Under the pieces are notes generated by a model, which saw nothing but the letters and a program-made list of their open reading frames with translations, searched no databases and was not told where the DNA came from. A DNA stretch of 64,000 nucleotides from Ruminococcus sp. GTDB lineage: Bacteria; Bacillota; Clostridia; Oscillospirales; Ruminococcaceae. Location of the stretch: the NCBI GenBank assembly GCA_021770655.1, contig JAETQO010000003.1, positions 45,090 to 109,089 on the forward strand. Direction: 5' to 3'. Shown here piece after piece: positions 47,874-57,259 of this stretch (positions are counted from its first letter, which is position 1; every line of letters starts with the position of its first letter). The translations under genes and the position numbers were made by a program.

Positions 47874-48041
47874 TCATTTTGTCCGCATTTCCAGCCACGC
47901 ATTCTTAGTCAAAATATAGTATTTTGCTGTTACCTTATTATCTTGTTTGTTTGCTGTTTCCGAAGTGTGACTGTACTGTAAACCGCATTTCTCCATTACC
48001 TTTCCCGAAGCCGGATTGTTAATATCGTAGCAGGCGGTAAT
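47874..48041 (-). pseudogene. C-terminal remnant of a GNAT acetyltransferase
   Basis: Minus-strand ITACYDINNPASGKVMEKCGLQYSHTSETANKQDNKVTAKYYILTKNAWLEMRTK* resembles a GNAT C-terminus; no start found. Confidence 0.6.
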
Positions 48042-48086
48042 TTTCTCAACTCATTTTTATGTCGTTGTATACCCAAAACAACAGAA

Positions 48087-49179
48087 CTATTTAAGACTTT
48101 TAAGTTTGTCGGAGAGACAATTTATCTCGTTTAAATAATTCTTGAAGTCGGCGGTATCACGCATAAAATCAAATGCGTCATTTTTAAGCGTTTCCAAAAT
48201 GTCCTCAAACAACGTATTCTCATCGGTCTTGGTCGAATCGCTTTTTATGTCCTCGATAAGACCAAGCCAACACGGAGCGTAACGACTTTTCTCGGGGCGA
48301 AATTCAAACTGTTTGGCATGTTTCAAAGCAAGCCGCAGATGTTCCATGGTTTTTTCACTGTCCCTTTTTTGGGCAAAAATTTTTGCTAATACACAATGAT
48401 TACAACTAATAAATCCGTTATAAAAAACAGGATTTTCACCTAATAGCGTAGTGGTCATAGTATTTGCTGCCGTGTAAATTTCAGCTTTTTTTTCGCTGTT
48501 TTTTTCGTGACGTGCTATCGGAATAAATTGATTATTCAGCAAACCAACAATCATCAGAATATTATTTTGACGCAGCCTGATCTGTTCTTCTCCCTCGAAA
48601 GACTCGGGGGTACAACACATCTTTGCAGCAAAACAGAGGATCAAGCGTTTCTGCAATTTCCTTAACTTTTTCAAACTCGCCGCATTGCGAATACACAAAA
48701 ATGAGCAGCTGCTTTGCTCCGCTGGTGATCTCCCGCTTTTTCGACGTATTAACAAGCATATTCGCGGTTGAGATAAGCTCACTGTCATAATTGTTACTAT
48801 TCTCATTTAAACGCAGAGTATAAAGCTCATACATCAGATTATAAAGAGCGTCCTCATCGCAAGGATATTTTTTCAGCATCTCACGGGCAAGAGCCAACGC
48901 TTCGTATGTTTTACCGTCATGACACAGCGCCAGCCGCTTCTTTTGATAGAGTTCCTTTTCATCATCCGGACACTGCTTGACTACGCCGAGCAGTTCGTCA
49001 ATCGTCACATCAAAATATTTTGCAATTACAGGCAACAGTGTAATATCGGGATATGTTGCGCCCGTTTCCCAGCGGCTGACCGCCTGAGGCGACACGCCGA
49101 ACTCATAGGCAAGCTGCTCCTGCGTGATCTGCTTTTTTGAACGGTATATTTTCAGATTTTCACCAATGTTCAGTGTCAT
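48087..49179 (-). pseudogene. XRE family regulator, frameshifted (G5/C5 tract at 48606-48610)
   Basis: ORF 48562-49179 (MTLNIGENLKIYRSKKQITQEQLAYEFGVSPQAVSRWE) loses frame after CCKDVLYP; continuation ESFEGEEQIRLRQNN… in the adjacent frame. Confidence 0.75.
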
Positions 49180-49400
49180 ATCAATTCTCCTTTTTTATTT
49201 TTTCAGAAGCTTCTGTAATCAGTATAACACCGGTTTTTGCAAAAATCAACGGCATAGTAGTTGTTGGAAGTAAACCTAAATGAGAATTTTATGTTTAAGG
49301 CAGCATCATTACCTTCACGGTAAAAGCCGTGCGTCCGGCTGATTCTGGCGGATGGTCTTTTATGATGAATTCACCGCTTATTGTTCCTCGCCCGGCGGCG

Positions 49401-49503
49401 GAGCTGTCCATCTATCCGAAAAAGGGAAAACGAATCCCCGATTTCGGAGAACAGAAATGGACAGCTCTGCATCCGACATCAGAGCTGTCCATTTATCCGA
49501 AAA
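49401..49503. repeat. Short repeat cluster (GAGCTGTCCATYTATCCGAAA, two direct copies and one inverted partial copy)
   Basis: 49401-49422 and 49482-49503 direct; 49455-49467 inverted (AAATGGACAGCTC). Confidence 0.7.
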
Positions 49504-49625
49504 TAAAAATCAACCACCGCTGCACCAAAGACAAGGTTTTATGATGAACTTTTCTCAAACCTCGATCTCTCCGGGTTTCCCGAATCGACTGCGAAACGGG
49601 CTGAAAAGGCTTCTCAAAACGCGCT

Positions 49626-49796
49626 ATGCTTCGTGCAGCTATCGTTATGAAATGCGAATGCTTTCAGTATATCACTGAACTTTGCGATTACCTTGAAAAC
49701 AATCTTATCATCGCTCGTTACTGCGTCTTTGACATTGCTTATGCGGCTAAAGGTCTTTTAGGCGTGATCCTTTTGTTGCTGTCATTCGGCGTTTGA
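49626..49796 (+). CDS. 56-aa putative small membrane protein
   Basis: MLRAAIVMKCECFQYITELCDYLENNLIIARYCVFDIAYAAKGLLGVILLLLSFGV; hydrophobic C-terminus; no strong RBS. Confidence 0.3.
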   Translation: MLRAAIVMKCECFQYITELCDYLENNLIIARYCVFDIAYAAKGLLGVILLLLSFGV

Positions 49797-50037
49797 TTAT
49801 AAGGAGAATTTTGGTAAGGGTTTTGCTTTTTGCTGTTTTTATACAGTCTTGACTATTATAATTATATCACACTTACTATTCTTAGGGCTAGCGCATTTAC
49901 CTGCATATTTTTATCAGAGCAAAAGAAAAAAGCCCGATAAAATCGAGCTTTTCATGTGGTGTGATTATAAAATAGATGAAAGTTCTCTCAGTGTGAACAA
50001 ACTAAAAAATACAAAAACGGCAAGTATTATGTGCTTG

Positions 50038-51949
50038 TCAATAAGTCAGTCCATATCCCTTTTCCAGCCAGTAATTATTTGTGCCGATCTGTTCAACGCT
50101 GCTGTACCATGGAGACGGAAGCTTTCCACTGAAACCGCTGCCTCCGCAAAGAACGTCCGCTACTCCCTGACCCTCAGAACCCGGGAGATAGCACATTACA
50201 ACACTGTCCCAGCTATTGTAAAGTTCGTCGTCGATTATAACGTTTCTTCCCGCTACAATGCAGGTCACGATAGGCTTTCCAAGAGCCTCAGCTTCATTTA
50301 TTGCATCTCGGTTTTCATCAAGACCGAGTGCGCCGCAGAGATTCAGATCCTCCGTGTCTCCGTTCCATTCGGCATATGCTTGTTCTCCGACTACGAGAAG
50401 TATGATATCGGCTTTGTTTGCCTCGTTTTCATCTGTTATTACCGTGATGCCGTAATCATCCGCTTTCGCTGTAAATCCATCAAGTATAGTAGTAACACCC
50501 TCAATATCTTTTTCAGGACTGCTGTTCCAGTCGATTGTCCAGCCGCCGCACTGCGACTGTGCATTGTCGCAGGCAGGTCCTGTAATATATACAGAGGTAT
50601 TTTCTTTTTATCGGCAAAATATTATTTTCATTTTTAAGAAGAACAAGACTTTCCTCAACCAGCTTTTCAGCAACGGCACGATATTCCTCAGAGCCTGTAG
50701 AATCCTTTTCAGTCTTTATATTCTCGCAAAGCGGATCGTCAAATATTCCGGCGTCAAGTTTTACCCTGATTATTCTTTCAACAGCGTCATCGATTCTTTC
50801 CGATGAAATGTCGCCGCTTTTTTGCGCTTCAATAATTATCTGCATTGCTTGATCGTAATCATCGACCTCCATAAGCATATCTATACCTGCATTTACGGAA
50901 TTGATGATCTGTTCCTTATAAGTTGAAGCCGATGTATTCTGAACAGAATTCCAGTCGCTCACTATGAAGCCTTCAAAGCCCATTTCACTTTTAAGCTTTT
51001 GAATATACTCCGCATTTTCATGCATTTTCAAGCCGTTAAGAGAGCTGTGACTTATCATTATAGTCTGAGCGCCTGCATCGATCTGCGCCTGATAAACCGA
51101 CAATAACTCAGCTATTTCCTCTTCGGATAAAACGGCGTCTCCCCTGTCGATAAGCCTTTCAACGTCAGAATTTTCTCCGGTTCCGAACAAAACGTTTCCG
51201 TCGGCAAAAAAATGCTTCGGACAGGCAATAACGCCACCGTCAATAAGCCCTTTTGTATATTGCGTACTTAAATTCTTGATCATTTCTAGATCTGATCCAT
51301 AGCTTTCATATGTTCTTCCCCAACGCGGATCGACAGACTGTGCAACACATGGTGCAAAATTCCACAGCATGTGGCATAGCTTTGCCTCGTCAGCTGTTAT
51401 AAGTCCCATCTGGTACATAAGCTCGGGATCGTTAGCCGCTCCTAAGCCGATATTATGCGGAAAAATAACCGAATCAAGACAATAATTCACACCATGAACA
51501 TCGTCCTGTCCGTAAATATAAGGTATTCCCGACTCCGACTTAATTGCCGACTTCTGAAAACCGTCAACGATATCTTGCCACTTATCAGAATTAACTGACT
51601 GATATTTCGAGAGGATGCTGCCGTAATCATTTTCTTCCATCTGGTATTCATTAACCGAATAAACCGCCGGCTGAACCATTTGAGCCGCTTTTTGTTCGAT
51701 AGTCATTGAAGCGACAATTTCCTTCGCCGACATTGATGCATAAGCTTTATATTTAGGCTCATCGTCTGTATTTTCGGCTGAGGAAACAGTTTGCGAATCG
51801 GTTTCGGAAGTCTTGGAATCTGATTGTGAAGCTCCCCCGTCATTGCCGGCGCATGAAGTAGTTAAGATCAAACTCGAAAGAATTATTGCATACAGACTTT
51901 TTTTCACAAGTACCCCTCCATAAAAAGATTGTTCAAATGTTTTACTCAC
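50038..51949 (-). pseudogene. Glycoside hydrolase family 3 (beta-glucosidase-like) lipoprotein, frameshifted near 50600-50609
   Basis: Lipobox LTTSCAG; SMTIEQKAAQM, GIPYIYGQDDVHG, CPKHFFADG, IVSDWNSV; frame changes after NNILPIK and continues SVYITGPACDNAQ…YGLTY. Confidence 0.8.
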
Positions 51950-52200
51950 TATTGCTCCACGGGGTTAAAACTTGCCAAAAGACGAAGCCGAAAAGACAAC
52001 ATATCCATGCGCAATCGAAGGCATACTGTCATATGTCGAGATTTGTAACGCAGAGATTTTGACTTTACGGCGAATATTACAGGCAAGGTTTAGCCCCGGG
52101 GGTCAATAACATTCAAGTTTATTATAACACACGTCGCCCTGATGGTCAAGAACAAAAACGATCAGCGCAGCAGGCAGTAAAGGTATATATAAAAAATATG

Positions 52201-52232
52201 CCCTGTGCAAATATTTCACAATTCGCACAGGG
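52201..52232. repeat. Inverted repeat hairpin
   Basis: CCCTGTGC…GCACAGGG. Confidence 0.6.
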
Positions 52233-52289
52233 CTGGCAAAAAACATACGTATCAGAAAAAGTTAAATATGAACAGCCGTTCGTAAATAA

Positions 52290-52323
52290 CAAATGCCGCA
52301 AGCGGCGTGTTTACGGCATTTTG
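52290..52323. repeat. Inverted repeat hairpin
   Basis: CAAATGCCGCAAGCGGCGTGTTTACGGCATTTTG. Confidence 0.55.
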
Positions 52324-52598
52324 TGTTTTGCGAATATAAAATGTATACTCCTGCGTTACGGCATAAAAAAAGCCGGCACCGCAAAACGATGTCAGGAGTT
52401 GTACCGTCCGTACTAGGACTGTGAAATGTTGACAAAAAAGATTTTCTTTCGTTTTAAGAAAAATTAAGGCGGAAATGAGACAATAAGTAGCGATAACGAA
52501 TTCAAAAACGTTATTATATTGCCAATTATTTCAATTGCTCCATGCTAATTTATGGTATAATCGATATCTTGGTAGAAAAACGGCACACCAGGATATTC

Positions 52599-53597
52599 TC
52601 ATTCTGTTAGAACAGGCAAATCAAAATCCAATCTGCCAAATTTCCTCAGTATGTCCAAGTCACGTATAATAAAATTACTGCCCCAATAATAGTTCCCAAT
52701 CGTCTGTTCGGCTACACACCACTGCTTGCCATCCGGATGGGGATTGTTTTGTTCATATGCTTCAAGTTCCTCGGCAGAAGGAAGCTGAATCTCGTGTGTG
52801 CAGAGAAGTGAGTCAATAATTGTGTCCAGATTCATATTCACAGTACGTTTGCATTCCGAATAAAAACTGCTTTCCGGCGAATTGACAAAATACACCGGAA
52901 GCGGCAGCCAAGAAGGATATGTTTCAGGGTCAAAAGCTTTAATATTCAATGCTGCCGGATTGTAATCGGGATAACCATGGAGAAGAACCTGCCCGCATTG
53001 TCCATACCGTTCTTTCAAAGCTTCAGCCTTACAATAGAGGTTGCTGTCTTTGTCTGCGTATTTGAGAATGAAGTCCGCAAGTCGCTTAGTAACTCCGATA
53101 TCGGCTTCTTCTGCTTTTCCAGGATCGAAATGAAACCATGGCATATGTGCGAAGTCATTATTACTGGGGATTCCCTGCATTCCCACCCAGCCGTCATCCA
53201 ACAAATATGCCCCTGAGTTCAAATATTTGACGATATCCGAAATGATTTTGCTCTTTATGTTGCTTTCGTAATCACCTGTCGTATCCAAATAATCCAGTGC
53301 AATGCATGCTGTATATGGAGAGGAGTTGGGGTTCCAGTTGTTGCACTCAATGTTGTGTCCAAAACCTCCGTCTTCATTTTGGTAGCTGGACAGAACCAAC
53401 AGAAAATCGTCACAGCTGCCATTTTCAAAAAGAAATTTCCATTTTGTATAGTCAAGGGGTCTCGCACTGCGATGAACCAGCTTTCTTAATCTCAAAAATT
53501 CATCAAGGGATATTTTTTTCAATGTCATAACCTCAACTTTCTTTTCGCTTTTCGATTTTGTGTTCCTCAACATACATGGAATCAAATGTTGGAACAA
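52599..53597 (-). CDS. Hypothetical protein with prenyltransferase/terpenoid-cyclase-like toroid repeats
   Basis: YQNEDGGFGHNIE…NSSPYTACIALDYLDTTGDYES; start likely at MTLKKISLDEFLRLRKLV (53528). Confidence 0.55.
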   Translation of the reverse strand: MFQHLIPCMLRNTKSKSEKKVEVMTLKKISLDEFLRLRKLVHRSARPLDYTKWKFLFENGSCDDFLLVLSSYQNEDGGFGHNIECNNWNPNSSPYTACIALDYLDTTGDYESNIKSKIISDIVKYLNSGAYLLDDGWVGMQGIPSNNDFAHMPWFHFDPGKAEEADIGVTKRLADFILKYADKDSNLYCKAEALKERYGQCGQVLLHGYPDYNPAALNIKAFDPETYPSWLPLPVYFVNSPESSFYSECKRTVNMNLDTIIDSLLCTHEIQLPSAEELEAYEQNNPHPDGKQWCVAEQTIGNYYWGSNFIIRDLDILRKFGRLDFDLPVLTE

Positions 53598-53725
53598 TAC
53601 ACTTGTGCTTTTTGTAACAATGTGACTAAAAAATTTTTTGCATTAAAGAATCAAACAAAAATTTAAACGACAATCTTCTGTCGAAAATTGTCGTTTTTTG
53701 AAAGAGAACTATAATTTTGATACAA

Positions 53726-53788
53726 TGCACCCCCTTTGGAAGTTAGGGGGTGCAGAATTACTTAGGGGGTGCAAAGCAAACGGTGCAG
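53726..53788. repeat. AGGGGGTGCA repeats at 19-bp period (first copy inverted)
   Basis: TGCACCCCCT 53726-53735; AGGGGGTGCA 53745-53754 and 53764-53773. Confidence 0.7.
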
Positions 53789-53878
53789 GTCAACTCCCTG
53801 GAGGCTGAACAAAATTATTTGCTTTTAGCTTGATAATCTAAAAGCCACTTATCAAAACAACTGCGAACAATATTGCTC

Positions 53879-54544
53879 CTAAACCCACTCAAAGTTTTCT
53901 TTTCCTGCACCGACTTCAAAGTGATATTTCCCGATACCCAGGTCGATTCCGGAAAAATGGCCTTCGCCTGCGGTGAGAGTTACTTTATTGCCGTCACCAG
54001 TTACCATATACGGCTGCTTATTCAGTGCTGTCGGAGCGCAGAGCAACGCTTCTACACCGTCCTTGAACCACTGGGGTTCATTGCCGTTATAGCGGCTGAT
54101 TTCAGCAGCGGTTTTGGATTTGTGGGGAACACCCTGTGTTTGACCGTAGCCGATAGCAATAACGCCATTTACCCGAACATCGGCATTTTGAAGCTGCTTT
54201 CGTGCAGCTTTGCTGTTGAACATACCACCGCACCACCATGTGTTCAACCCCAGTGTTTGTGCATAGAGGATTAAATCTGCACCACAATAGCCCAGCTTCT
54301 CGTCCAGAGTTGCTTGGTCTTTTCCTGCGAGGATGATGTAATTATATACACTTCTGGTCAGCAGGAGCTTTGCCAATCCTCCGATGCCGTCAGCATTGCC
54401 CGTGACCAATTTCATACTTATATCGTATTCGGTGTTACTCTTTTCAATTCGTTCATTGAGTTGCTTAACCGTTTCTGCTGAAATCGTCTTATCAATGTAC
54501 TTGCGAACCATGTGTCTTTGCATGACTGCTTCTTTGATTGTCAT
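53879..54544 (-). CDS. Nitroreductase family protein
   Basis: AVMQRHMVRKYIDKTIS…YCGADLILYAQTLGLNTWWCGG, AIGYGQTQGVPHKSKTAAE. Confidence 0.88.
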   Translation of the reverse strand: MTIKEAVMQRHMVRKYIDKTISAETVKQLNERIEKSNTEYDISMKLVTGNADGIGGLAKLLLTRSVYNYIILAGKDQATLDEKLGYCGADLILYAQTLGLNTWWCGGMFNSKAARKQLQNADVRVNGVIAIGYGQTQGVPHKSKTAAEISRYNGNEPQWFKDGVEALLCAPTALNKQPYMVTGDGNKVTLTAGEGHFSGIDLGIGKYHFEVGAGKENFEWV

Positions 54545-55005
54545 AGTGACCTCCTGTTTTCAGAAGATGCTTTCAGAGCATCATTCATTTTTTCAATTAT
54601 TGCCGTAAATTGCAACGCATCCGATTCTCCCATATAGGAGATGATCTCGGCAATGCGTTGATCTACTTCTACACTTTTTTCCTTTAATGCGATACGCCCG
54701 GTTGAAGTCAGGGACAAAATCAGGTTTCTCCTGTTCTGCGGATCTACTTCCCGATTGATAAGGCCACGCCTTTCTAAAGAGGAAAGCATCTGAGAAACTG
54801 CCGCTTTGCTGATGGCGAGAAATTCTCGAATACCAGTCAGGTCGGCATTCCCACTTTTTGCTTCCGATGCTTTTTTCATAAGAACATATTCTTGCATACT
54901 CAATGTCGGACGATCTGACTTGCCGCTGTTTCCAAACTCTGCCCCAAGAAGACTTTTCAGCATGAAAAGAGAATGAAGAAAATCGAATGCTGACACGGTA
55001 TCCAT
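54541..55005 (-). CDS. MarR family regulator
   Basis: LAISKAAVSQMLSSLERRGLINREVDPQNRRNLILSLTSTG. Confidence 0.92.
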   Translation of the reverse strand: MDTVSAFDFLHSLFMLKSLLGAEFGNSGKSDRPTLSMQEYVLMKKASEAKSGNADLTGIREFLAISKAAVSQMLSSLERRGLINREVDPQNRRNLILSLTSTGRIALKEKSVEVDQRIAEIISYMGESDALQFTAIIEKMNDALKASSENRRSL

Positions 55006-55184
55006 ATTGCGCCTCCAATCGTTTATGTATTTACCGTTAAGATATTAACAGTATAACATAGAAAAACGCAAAATGCAATAGGATTACAGCGTTAAATCTC
55101 AGTTTCCTCTCAACATGATGATTGTCTTTGCAGCGAAGTCCTCCATGCAAAAAACGCTAAACCTAAAGGGATACATTTTGGGTA

Positions 55185-55209
55185 AGGGGGTGCAAAGCAA
55201 ATGGTGCAG
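55185..55209. repeat. Second copy of the 25-bp repeat AGGGGGTGCAAAGCAAAYGGTGCAG (other copy 53764-53788)
   Basis: 24/25 identity, adjacent to the serine recombinase 3' end. Confidence 0.75.
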
Positions 55210-55258
55210 TTCATATCGCAAACTGCACCATTTTTCATAACGATTCTTTGATTGTGTC

Positions 55259-55543
55259 TTAAGCGGTTATCTCTGCACCGTTCTTAAAATTAAAAACCAG
55301 TCGTCCGTCCTCGTGGGCTGTGACTGTGTCAATAACCGTCAGCCAGAGCCGATCATCAAATTCGGTGAGCGGTTCGTCCTGCTCCGAAAGACTGAACATA
55401 AAAGCTCCGATACTGTCCGCTTTTGCTTCCCGCTCCTTTTTTGCCTTATCCAACCCTTCAAGGCGGTCGGCTGCCCGATTGTAGCGTTCCACCAGGGATT
55501 CATGCGGTCGTTTCAATGATCGCATGGCACACGCCATGTCCAA
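55259..55543 (-). pseudogene. C-terminal fragment of a large serine recombinase (prophage integrase)
   Basis: LVERYNRAADRLEGLDKAKKEREAKADSIGAFMFSL…DDRLWLTVIDTVTAHEDGRLVFNFKNGAEITA; catalytic N-terminal domain absent. Confidence 0.7.
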
Positions 55544-55661
55544 TCAATACCTCGACTGCAATTTTGGGATCTGCTTCGGCGGCATATGCTAAATCTACAA
55601 TCGCACCTGCGATACGGTCTGCCACCTTGTCCGGGTGTGAGGGATTTACTTTTTCAATCAT
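55500..55661 (-). pseudogene. N-terminal fragment of phage S-adenosylmethionine synthetase
   Basis: MIEKVNPSHPDKVADRIAGAIVDLAYAAEADPKIAVEVLIGHGVCHAIIETTA*. Confidence 0.7.
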
Positions 55662-55665
55662 GCTG

Positions 55666-56214
55666 TTATCCTTTCCGCGCCGTCAGAAGGCGCTCCATCA
55701 AATCGTCCTGCGGGTTTGCTCCACTGTACTCGGTGGAGCAGTTCTCCTTGACGATTTGGTATATCTCGTTCCACAGGCGGTTTGCCTGATTCATGTAATT
55801 GATGCCGATGTTGATGAAGGGTGACGGGATCGGCTTGCCCGTTGTCGGGTGCTTGGAGAGATAGCCGAGCGTACTGGTCATCTCCTCGCACTGAATCCAT
55901 CGGGCGGCGCACATGGCGTACCGCTCCAAAAGCTGTGGAGAAACCACAGCGGTACAGCCGATGGTTTTCAGCCAGTTCCAGGTTTCCTCGTAGATTTCCT
56001 TTGCCTGAAGCTGACCACCGTCACGCTGGGTGGCAGAGAGAAAATCATGGGGCTTCGGCATATCCACACCGTTTACATCGGGGATATCCAGCACCTTCAA
56101 TGTTCTGCCGCCGGGGTTTCCACTTTCCACCTTGTCGGTGAGGGCTTTCTTTTTGCGACCTGCGCCCGGTCTGGCGCCGCCTTGTCCGCCCAGATTATTT
56201 GATTTTGTCGGCAC
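55666..56214 (-). CDS. Phage terminase small subunit-like protein
   Basis: GGARPGAGRKKKAL…ATQRDGGQLQAKEIYEETWNWLKTIGC…FINIGINYMNQANRLWNEIYQIV. Confidence 0.8.
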   Translation of the reverse strand: MPTKSNNLGGQGGARPGAGRKKKALTDKVESGNPGGRTLKVLDIPDVNGVDMPKPHDFLSATQRDGGQLQAKEIYEETWNWLKTIGCTAVVSPQLLERYAMCAARWIQCEEMTSTLGYLSKHPTTGKPIPSPFINIGINYMNQANRLWNEIYQIVKENCSTEYSGANPQDDLMERLLTARKG

Positions 56215-56344
56215 ACTTTCACCGCCTTTCAGAGTAAGATTTGGGGTTGGGTTTAATTACCCTTTTGATTTCGCCCTTTTTGCACACGAAGCCCCGGGCC
56301 GCTGCACGGGATAAAAGGTCCCGGAGATTTGAACCGCCCCTGGG

Positions 56345-56755
56345 TCAGTCGTCAAAGCTGTGAGGCAACCTTGTTCCTAAAGCACCGTGTGCCTTCATGT
56401 GGCAGGAGCGGCAGAGGGAGATGAGATTGTTTCTGTCGTGTGTGCCGCCGTCAGCCAGCGGCAACTTGTGATGCACCTCTTCGGCTGGCTTGTAGATGCC
56501 ATGATTCAAGCATTCCTCACATAAAGGATGCTCACGGATATGGCGGTCACGAATCCGCTTCCAGGCTCTGCCGTACCGTTTCTTGGTTTCCGGGTCACGG
56601 CGGTAGTGGTTGTACTCGTAGTTAGCTGTCTTTTTGTGTGCCGAGCAGTAAAGCTCACCGTCATCAGCAAGGTTCGGACAGCCGGTCATACGGCACGGTC
56701 GTTTTGGTCTTGTAGGCATAAGTTCACCTCCTTCGGGGCATAAGAAAAGCCCCAC
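56345..56755 (-). CDS. HNH endonuclease (phage)
   Basis: KRYGRAWKRIRDRHIREHPLCEECLNHGIYKPAEEVHHKLPLADGGTHDRNNLISLCRSCHMKAH. Confidence 0.92.
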   Translation of the reverse strand: MGLFLCPEGGELMPTRPKRPCRMTGCPNLADDGELYCSAHKKTANYEYNHYRRDPETKKRYGRAWKRIRDRHIREHPLCEECLNHGIYKPAEEVHHKLPLADGGTHDRNNLISLCRSCHMKAHGALGTRLPHSFDD

Positions 56756-56836
56756 AGGATTGCTCCCATGAGACTCTCGGTATTCATTTTCGCTATTGTA
56801 ATGATACCATAGACCGCTTGTGTTTTATAATGGCTT

Positions 56837-57259
56837 TTAGTGGCGTGTTGCGGAATCCGGCACACGAATTTCATCAAGCGCCCGTTTATGTATCCGATAA
56901 AGCCATCGTAAATCATAGCCCATATCCACGGCAATCTTCTCCCAGGTGAGAAAGCACAGATACCGCTTTTCCAAAAGTGTCTGATACTCCGGGTTTTCAA
57001 TTGCCTTAATAACGGTCACGATTTCACGCTTCAGATCCACCAGACGGTCAATGTCACGATTGATCTCATTTTGCAGATCAATGATTTTTCCAACGGCATC
57101 CGCCATAGTGGAACTCGCACGGTTCGGATTTCTCGGCATTCCCGTCAGCGTGGATGTACATTTGGTTGCCAGATCGTTCAGCGATGCGACCTGTTCAATC
57201 TTGCTGTTGATACGTTGGTCCAGGCGGTAAGCCTGACTGAGATATTCCTTTGCTGTCAT
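56837..57259 (-). CDS. DUF1492 / sigma-like phage protein
   Basis: MTAKEYLSQAYRLDQRINSKIEQVASLNDLA…LLEKRYLCFLTWEKIAVDMGYDLRWLYRIHKRAL. Confidence 0.85.
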   Translation of the reverse strand: MTAKEYLSQAYRLDQRINSKIEQVASLNDLATKCTSTLTGMPRNPNRASSTMADAVGKIIDLQNEINRDIDRLVDLKREIVTVIKAIENPEYQTLLEKRYLCFLTWEKIAVDMGYDLRWLYRIHKRALDEIRVPDSATRH

